From Lachnospiraceae bacterium (GTDB lineage Bacteria; Bacillota; Clostridia; Lachnospirales; Lachnospiraceae), in contig JAIDPF010000022.1 of the NCBI GenBank assembly GCA_029062895.1, positions 1 to 64,000 of the forward strand: a DNA stretch of 64,000 nucleotides, written 5' to 3'. Each line of letters opens with the position of its first letter. Within the stretch, counting starts at the first letter, position 1. The notes beneath the pieces were generated by a model. The model was not told the DNA's origin, searched no databases, and was given only the letters and a program-made list of their open reading frames with translations. Shown piece by piece: positions 57,883 to 64,000 of the stretch. Both the position numbers and the translations under genes were made by a program.

Positions 57883-60736
57883 TTTGAAAGAAAAGATCAT
57901 TAACTTCATATTGTCAAGATTTTCATTGTTATTTTTGTCGCTTATTATCATTACCGCAATATTGGTCAACAGGATCTTTCAGCTTCAGATCGTGAATGGC
58001 GATCAATATATGAGCAACTTTACGCTCAGTATCGAAAAAACAGTGGATATTCCCAGTACAAGAGGTAATATTTACGATTGTAACGGCGTTCTGCTGGCTT
58101 ATAATGAATTGGCATACAGTGTGACGATCACAGATACCATCGAATCGGGAACCGGAAAAAACGCCACGTTAAATACGATCATTTACAATATGATACATAT
58201 GATCGAGGACAGCGGGGACGAGATCATCAGTGATTTTAAAATTTATCTGGATGAGAACGGTAATTTCCGATACGCGGTGGAGGGGAATACACTGCTTCGT
58301 TTTTTGGCGGATGTTTACGGCAGAAAGACAATACAGGATCTTACTTATCCGGAAAGGACAGCAACGCCGGATGATGTCATTACTTATCTTGCCGGGGAAA
58401 AAAAATTTGGAATCGGAGGTTATTTTACCGACGAAGAAGGCAAACAGACTGCGTTTGTCATGGGCATGGGCTATACCAATGAAGAGATTTTAAAGATCAT
58501 CAATATCAGATATAATCTGAGTTTAAATGCCTTTCAAAAATATATTTCCACCGAGGTAGCAAGAGATGTCAGCGAAAAGACTGTTGCCGTCATTATGGAA
58601 AACAGTGATATTTTGCAGGGCGTTGCCATTGAAGAGGAGACAATCCGCCGGTACAATAACAGCATTTATTTTGCGCCGATCATCGGCTATACCGGAAGAA
58701 TCTCACAGGAAGAATATGATTCACTGTCTTTAGAAAATCCTAATTATTCTCTTACCGACATTGTCGGGAAGACGGGAATAGAATATTCCATGGAAAATGA
58801 ACTGCAGGGGACAAAAGGTTCCGAAACCGTCTATGTGGATAAATTTGGCAGGATCATAGAGGTGCAGAATGCCATACCGCCAATTGCCGGCAACGATATC
58901 TATCTGACGATAGACAGTGAACTTCAGATTGCAATCTATAATTTAGTAGAGCAGAAGATCGCCGGGATTCTGGTGAGCCGTATCGTGAATGAAAAAGAAG
59001 TGGAACAGACCGGACGTAATGTACAGATCCCGATTTATGATGTTTACTATGCACTGTTTAATAATAATGTTATAGATATCAACCATCTTTCTAAAGAATA
59101 TGCGGGCGAAACGGAAAAAGCCGTTTATCAGGCATTTTTAAACAAGCAGGAAAGTGTATTTGCTGAGCTTAGAAGGCAGATGATGGAAAGCGATACCGCT
59201 TATCGGGATCTGAGCAAAGAATATCAGGTCTATGAAAGTTTTATCATCTCCATGCTTTCTTCCAATGATTATGGCGTGCTGAATATGGAAGCAGTCGATC
59301 AGACAGATGCGGTCTATCAAAGATGGAAAACGGAGGAGTCCATCAGTATCCGGGAATTCCTAACCTATGCCATTTCCAAAAATTGGATCGATATCAGCAA
59401 GCTGCATTTGGAGAGCCAGTATTCCGACTCTTCGGAGATCTATGCAGCGATGATAGATTATATTATAGAACATCTTGCTAATAATAATGATTTTTCCAAA
59501 AGGCTGTACCGTTATATGCTTCTGAATGACAACATTAACGGAAAACAAGTTTGTCTGCTGCTTTGGGAACAGGATATCATTCAGATCGACCAGTCAAGGA
59601 TCAACCGGCTTACATCGGGACAGATATCGTCTTATAGCTTTATGGTATCCTTGATTTCCAATCTGGATATTACGCCGGCACAACTCGGACTGGAGCCATG
59701 TTCGGGTTCCTGTGTTGTCACAAATCCAAATACCGGAGAAGTGCTTGCTCTGGTGTCCTATCCTGGTTATGACAATAATCGGCTTGCCAATAACGCGGAT
59801 TCCGCTTATTTAGCAGCGCTGAACAATGATATGTCGAGACCGCTTTGGAATTATGCCACACAGCAGCGTACCGCACCGGGATCCACCTTTAAGATGCTCT
59901 CTGCTGTAGCAGGGGTGGAAGAGGGTGTGATTACGCTTGGAGAAACGATTACTTGTCAGGGTGTGTTTGAGGACAAGCTGGCCGGAACCACCCCGCCAAG
60001 ATGTACCGGAATACATGGGTCGCTTGCTGTGACAGGTGCGATTGAAAATTCCTGTAATATCTTTTTCTATGAGGTTGGTTATCGCCTTGCAAACAGCGGA
60101 ACAGGCTATAATGACAGCGTCGGTATGGAACGGATCTATCGGTATGCGGATATGTTTGGATTTAGCGAAAAGTCCGGGGTGGAAATTGCCGAATCCGAGC
60201 CACAGGTATCGACGCAATATCCCGTACCGTCGGCGATCGGCCAAGGCAACCATAACTATACGACAGTCGGACTCGCGAGATATGTAACGACGATTGCCAA
60301 CAGTGGTACGGTATATCAGTTGAGCCTGATCAAATCCGTACAGAATTCACGAGGAGAAGTACTGCGCGGTTATACACCAAATGTCCGCAATTATGTGAGC
60401 CTGAGCAGTAACCTGTGGAACGCGATCCATACCGGCATGCGCAGGGTGATCGAGCGTAAGTCATATTTTAATGATTTTGGCGTTATCTGTGCCGGTAAAA
60501 CAGGGACAGCACAGGAGGCGGAAAATAAACCTAACCATGCATTGTTCGTTGGCTACGCCCCATATGACTCGCCGGAGATCGCCATTGCGGTACGTATTGC
60601 CCATGGATATTCCTCCGATTATGCGGCACAACTGGGAAAAGATGTATTTACTTATTATTTTGATCTGATGGATCATACAGAACTAATCAACGGCGAGGCA
60701 TCGGAGGCAGTCGGAGGCAGCACGACAACTGATTGA
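57872..60736 (+). CDS. Penicillin-binding protein 2-like transpeptidase with large insertion
   Basis: TRGNIYDCNG, STFK (SxxK), SCN (SxN), KTGT motifs; 954 aa. Confidence 0.94.
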   Translation: MFYDLKEKIINFILSRFSLLFLSLIIITAILVNRIFQLQIVNGDQYMSNFTLSIEKTVDIPSTRGNIYDCNGVLLAYNELAYSVTITDTIESGTGKNATLNTIIYNMIHMIEDSGDEIISDFKIYLDENGNFRYAVEGNTLLRFLADVYGRKTIQDLTYPERTATPDDVITYLAGEKKFGIGGYFTDEEGKQTAFVMGMGYTNEEILKIINIRYNLSLNAFQKYISTEVARDVSEKTVAVIMENSDILQGVAIEEETIRRYNNSIYFAPIIGYTGRISQEEYDSLSLENPNYSLTDIVGKTGIEYSMENELQGTKGSETVYVDKFGRIIEVQNAIPPIAGNDIYLTIDSELQIAIYNLVEQKIAGILVSRIVNEKEVEQTGRNVQIPIYDVYYALFNNNVIDINHLSKEYAGETEKAVYQAFLNKQESVFAELRRQMMESDTAYRDLSKEYQVYESFIISMLSSNDYGVLNMEAVDQTDAVYQRWKTEESISIREFLTYAISKNWIDISKLHLESQYSDSSEIYAAMIDYIIEHLANNNDFSKRLYRYMLLNDNINGKQVCLLLWEQDIIQIDQSRINRLTSGQISSYSFMVSLISNLDITPAQLGLEPCSGSCVVTNPNTGEVLALVSYPGYDNNRLANNADSAYLAALNNDMSRPLWNYATQQRTAPGSTFKMLSAVAGVEEGVITLGETITCQGVFEDKLAGTTPPRCTGIHGSLAVTGAIENSCNIFFYEVGYRLANSGTGYNDSVGMERIYRYADMFGFSEKSGVEIAESEPQVSTQYPVPSAIGQGNHNYTTVGLARYVTTIANSGTVYQLSLIKSVQNSRGEVLRGYTPNVRNYVSLSSNLWNAIHTGMRRVIERKSYFNDFGVICAGKTGTAQEAENKPNHALFVGYAPYDSPEIAIAVRIAHGYSSDYAAQLGKDVFTYYFDLMDHTELINGEASEAVGGSTTTD

Positions 60737-60753
60737 CGGCAGAAAGGACGATT

Positions 60754-61482
60754 ATGAATAACCTGATCAAAATAAAAAGTTCTAACAGCGGTCTTCGAAT
60801 CATAATGGATGCGGAGTGTAGCATGGAAGATCTGGAAACGGCGCTGCGTCAAAAGCTGATCGACGGGCGGAAATTTTTTGGAAACGCGAAGATGGCGCTG
60901 TCCTTTGAAGGGAAAGAATTGACGGAAGAAGAGCAGGATCATTTCTGCGATATTATCACAGAATGTACGGATATTAATATCATCTGTCTTGTGGATCATT
61001 CCAAAGCAGCTGATTCCTTCCAACATTGTATCCGTGTTATAGCTGAAGAATATAAGAAAAATGATATCTGTTTGATCAGAAATTCCGTAATCAATCAGGA
61101 CTTTATAGATTCCGAAAAAGATGTGATCGTCATAGGCGATGTTCATCCGGGATGTACGATCATATCTGAAAAAAGTATCTTTATCTTCGGTGGTTTGTAT
61201 GGAGAGGCTTATGCCGGGGTCAGGGCTTCAGAGAATCCTAAAATACAGCCGCAGCCGGAGGAGAAAAAGAATGAGATACATAATGAAGCTTCTAAGCAGA
61301 TGATCCTTGCTATGGAGATGGCACCTGAGGAACTCAGGATTGGCCGTCTTTGCTATCAACCTGCAAAAAAGCCCCGCTGGGGGATCAAACCAAAATTATT
61401 GCCCCAGATTGCTTATGCATCTAATGATAAAATTAATATAGAGCCTTACACCAAAGAATTACTAAAACGGATTACAGAATAA
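60754..61482 (+). CDS. minC: Septum site-determining protein MinC
   Basis: C-terminal beta-helix GDVHPGCTIISEKSIFIFGGLYGEAYAG; adjacent to minD. Confidence 0.92.
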   Translation: MNNLIKIKSSNSGLRIIMDAECSMEDLETALRQKLIDGRKFFGNAKMALSFEGKELTEEEQDHFCDIITECTDINIICLVDHSKAADSFQHCIRVIAEEYKKNDICLIRNSVINQDFIDSEKDVIVIGDVHPGCTIISEKSIFIFGGLYGEAYAGVRASENPKIQPQPEEKKNEIHNEASKQMILAMEMAPEELRIGRLCYQPAKKPRWGIKPKLLPQIAYASNDKINIEPYTKELLKRITE

Positions 61483-61533
61483 TCCATTGGCTGTAAGCAG
61501 ATTACTGATGTAATCAGATTACCGATGTAATCA
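61469..61533. repeat. Three consecutive short palindromes between minC and minD
   Basis: GGATTA-cagaa-TAATCC; GATTAC-tgat-GTAATC; GATTAC-cgat-GTAATC. Confidence 0.8.
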
Positions 61534-61572
61534 TGTTTTAGGGGACAATTATTAATTTTGGAGGGAAACCAA

Positions 61573-62364
61573 ATGAGTGAAGTAATTGTCATTACATCAG
61601 GGAAAGGCGGAGTCGGTAAGACAACTACCACCGCAAATGTAGGAACAGGACTAGCGTCCTTGGGAAAAAGCGTTGTCCTCATTGACACGGATATTGGACT
61701 TAGGAATCTTGATGTTGTTATGGGACTGGAGAACCGCATCGTCTATAATCTGGTCGATGTGATCGAAGGAAATTGCCGCATCAAACAGGCGCTGATCAAA
61801 GATAAACGTTATCCATCGCTTTATCTTCTGCCTTCGGCACAGACTAAGGATAAAAGCGCGGTATCGCCGGAACAGATGAAAAAGCTGATCCAGGAACTGA
61901 AGGAGCAGTTTGATTATATCCTTTTAGATTGTCCAGCAGGCATTGAACAGGGATTTAAAAATGCCATCGCGGGGGCAGACCGGGCGTTGGTTGTTACGAC
62001 GCCGGAGGTTTCGGCCATCCGGGATGCAGACCGTATCATCGGACTGTTAGAGGCCAATGAATTTGAAAAGATTGAGCTCGTAATCAATCGTCTCAGGCAT
62101 GATATGATCAGACGTGGCGAAATGATGACGATCGATGATGTCATCGATATTCTGGCAATCCCACTGATCGGGGCTGTTCCGGATGATGAGAATGTCGTGA
62201 TCTCCACCAATCAAGGGGAACCGCTTGTCGGCAGTGCAACGCAGGCAGGTAAAGCATATTTGAATATTTCAAAGCGTGTCAACGGAGAAGATATACCGCT
62301 GATGGAATTTGACAAGAGCATTACTTTATGGGCCAAATTCAGTGGTATCTTCCATCGTGTATAG
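61573..62364 (+). CDS. minD: Septum site-determining protein MinD
   Basis: MSEVIVITSGKGGVGKTTTTANVGTGLA, DTDIGLRNLDVVMGLENRIVYNLVDV. Confidence 0.97.
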   Translation: MSEVIVITSGKGGVGKTTTTANVGTGLASLGKSVVLIDTDIGLRNLDVVMGLENRIVYNLVDVIEGNCRIKQALIKDKRYPSLYLLPSAQTKDKSAVSPEQMKKLIQELKEQFDYILLDCPAGIEQGFKNAIAGADRALVVTTPEVSAIRDADRIIGLLEANEFEKIELVINRLRHDMIRRGEMMTIDDVIDILAIPLIGAVPDDENVVISTNQGEPLVGSATQAGKAYLNISKRVNGEDIPLMEFDKSITLWAKFSGIFHRV

Positions 62365-62382
62365 CAGAAAGGAGAGCAGACT

Positions 62383-62655
62383 ATGAATAGATTTTTATCT
62401 CTTTTCAAAAGACATTCATCAAGCCACGTAGCGAAAGACAGACTCAAAATACTGTTGATTTCTGACAGAACAGAATGTTCTCCTGAAATGATCGAAATGA
62501 TCAAAAAGGATATTATCGGTGTGCTGTCAAAATATATGCGCATCGATGTTGAAAGCACCGAAATACAGATCACACAAACAAAGAATCAGGAACGAGGCAA
62601 CAGGATCCCTTCGATCCGGGCAAATATTCCTATTCTGGAGTTACGGTCGAAATAA
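62383..62655 (+). CDS. minE: Cell division topological specificity factor MinE
   Basis: SHVAKDRLKILLISDRTECSPEMIEMIKKDIIGVLSKYM. Confidence 0.96.
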   Translation: MNRFLSLFKRHSSSHVAKDRLKILLISDRTECSPEMIEMIKKDIIGVLSKYMRIDVESTEIQITQTKNQERGNRIPSIRANIPILELRSK

Positions 62656-62682
62656 TATTGATTAAAGGATAGTATTATTAAA

Positions 62683-63831
62683 ATGCCACAAAAGTACCAT
62701 CTTAAAAATTTTGATTTTATACTTCTTATCTTGTTGTTTGCAGTGACAACGATAGGCATCCTTGCGATCGGAAGTGCCAAGGAATCCGTGCAGACCAGAC
62801 AGATCGGCGGCGCCATCCTTGGCATATTTCTGATGGCGGCGATCGCCTGTGTAGATTATCATCTGATTCTGAAGCTGCAATGGTTGATCTATGGAGGGAA
62901 TCTTGGTTTACTGCTTCTGGTCCAGTTGATTGGCCAGTCGTCTAACAACGCCCAGCGATGGCTGGAAATTGCGGGAATTAGATTTCAACCGTCAGAAACT
63001 GCAAAAATACTATTGATACTTTTTTATGCACAGTTTATAATAAAACATAGGGATAATCTGAATACTTTCAGCACATTGGCAAAAATGGTTCTTTTGCTGA
63101 TCCCCCCGCTGGCATTGATTTACAAGCAGCCCGATATGTCGACCAGCATTATGGTGGCAGTGATTTTCTGTATTATACTTTATGTAGGGGGATTAAGCTA
63201 TAAGATCATTTTAGGTCTGCTTGCTGTAGCGATACCAGTGGGAGTTATCTTTCTGTTTATTGTACTGCAGCCGGATCAGACATTGATTGAGGATTATCAG
63301 CAGGAACGTATTTATGCATGGTTAAATCCTGAAAAATATTCCCTGACCACCGCATATCAACAGCAAAACTCGATTACTGCCATAGGATCGGGACAGCTGT
63401 GGGGGAAGGGTCTGAATAATAACGAAGTGGGATCCGTGAAGAACGGAAATTATATTTCCGAACCCCAGACGGATTTTATCTTTGCCATCATCGGAGAGGA
63501 GATGGGCTTTGTCGGGAGCTGCGCTGTCATATTGCTTTTGATGGCGATCTCCGCAAGATGCTATTTGGCCGCTATGCGAGCGGATGATATTGCGGGTGCA
63601 ATGATCTGTAGCGGAGTGGGTTCGATCGTATGTTTTCAAAGCTTTATCAATATTTCGGTTACAACCGGGATCCTTCCCAATACCGGAATACCACTGCCAT
63701 TTGTCAGCTATGGATTGACTTCACTGGTCAGTTTGTATATGGGAATGGGATTTGTCTTAAATATCGAGTTGCAACGTGGAAATCGCAGACGGACAAGCAG
63801 TGGAAAAGAGGATGATTTGATCAGTCTTTGA
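62683..63831 (+). CDS. rodA: RodA/FtsW/SpoVE-family glycosyltransferase
   Basis: SEDS-family TMs; RFQPSETAKILLILFYAQF, TGILPNTGIPLPFVSYG motifs; mre/min cluster context. Confidence 0.93.
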   Translation: MPQKYHLKNFDFILLILLFAVTTIGILAIGSAKESVQTRQIGGAILGIFLMAAIACVDYHLILKLQWLIYGGNLGLLLLVQLIGQSSNNAQRWLEIAGIRFQPSETAKILLILFYAQFIIKHRDNLNTFSTLAKMVLLLIPPLALIYKQPDMSTSIMVAVIFCIILYVGGLSYKIILGLLAVAIPVGVIFLFIVLQPDQTLIEDYQQERIYAWLNPEKYSLTTAYQQQNSITAIGSGQLWGKGLNNNEVGSVKNGNYISEPQTDFIFAIIGEEMGFVGSCAVILLLMAISARCYLAAMRADDIAGAMICSGVGSIVCFQSFINISVTTGILPNTGIPLPFVSYGLTSLVSLYMGMGFVLNIELQRGNRRRTSSGKEDDLISL

Positions 63832-63893
63832 TCTGTCATATACATGATACTCTATAAAGAACACGGAGCAGGGAAAGACAGGGGGATATCAGC

Positions 63894-64000
63894 ATGAATA
63901 TTGCGTTAATTGCGCATGATGCAAAGAAAAAACTGATGCAGAACTTTTGCATTGCTTACCGGGGTATCTTAAGCAAGCATATGTTATATGCGACCGGCAC
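63894..64000 (+). CDS. mgsA: Methylglyoxal synthase, 5' part (runs off the window)
   Basis: [44 protein letters not shown] region upstream. Confidence 0.85.
   Translation, partial: MNIALIAHDAKKKLMQNFCIAYRGILSKHMLYATG

Overview
The window is a gene-dense stretch of a spore-forming Bacillota chromosome. Gene content and style suggest Lachnospiraceae; this is inference. Nearly all genes are on the + strand. In order it holds: a Cys/Gly-rich mini-protein (-); a class B sortase followed by a giant BspA-type LRR protein with a TPKTG sorting signal, a second LRR protein and a small subtilase; icd; nnr; alr-mazF; a CNNM/CBS transporter; yebC; a GT2; tepA-ftsK/spoIIIE; fhs-folD; two zinc-ribbon membrane proteins; rlmH; an RsmF-like methylase (-); a pyrimidine-nucleoside phosphorylase; yqfC-yqfD-phoH-ybeY; a flippase; an HD hydrolase; two flavoproteins; proB-ynzC-fthC-proA; miaB-mutS-mutL; an alpha/beta hydrolase; GH5; ogt; miaA; a methionine gamma-lyase-like gene; mreBCD-pbp2-minCDE-rodA; and the start of mgsA. 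I saw no rRNA, tRNA, CRISPR, phage or transposase. The most interesting unexplained material is non-coding. There are two small repeat families made of tandem hairpins placed just upstream of start codons (one pair shows a compensatory base-pair change and identical 12-nt spacing to the start codon). A 476-bp structured intergenic block between miaA and the next gene is delimited by 15-bp inverted/direct repeats. There is also a perfect 36-bp all-A/T palindrome over the miaB stop codon and a triple palindrome between minC and minD. Product names come from reading motifs by eye; no searches or folding programs were run.
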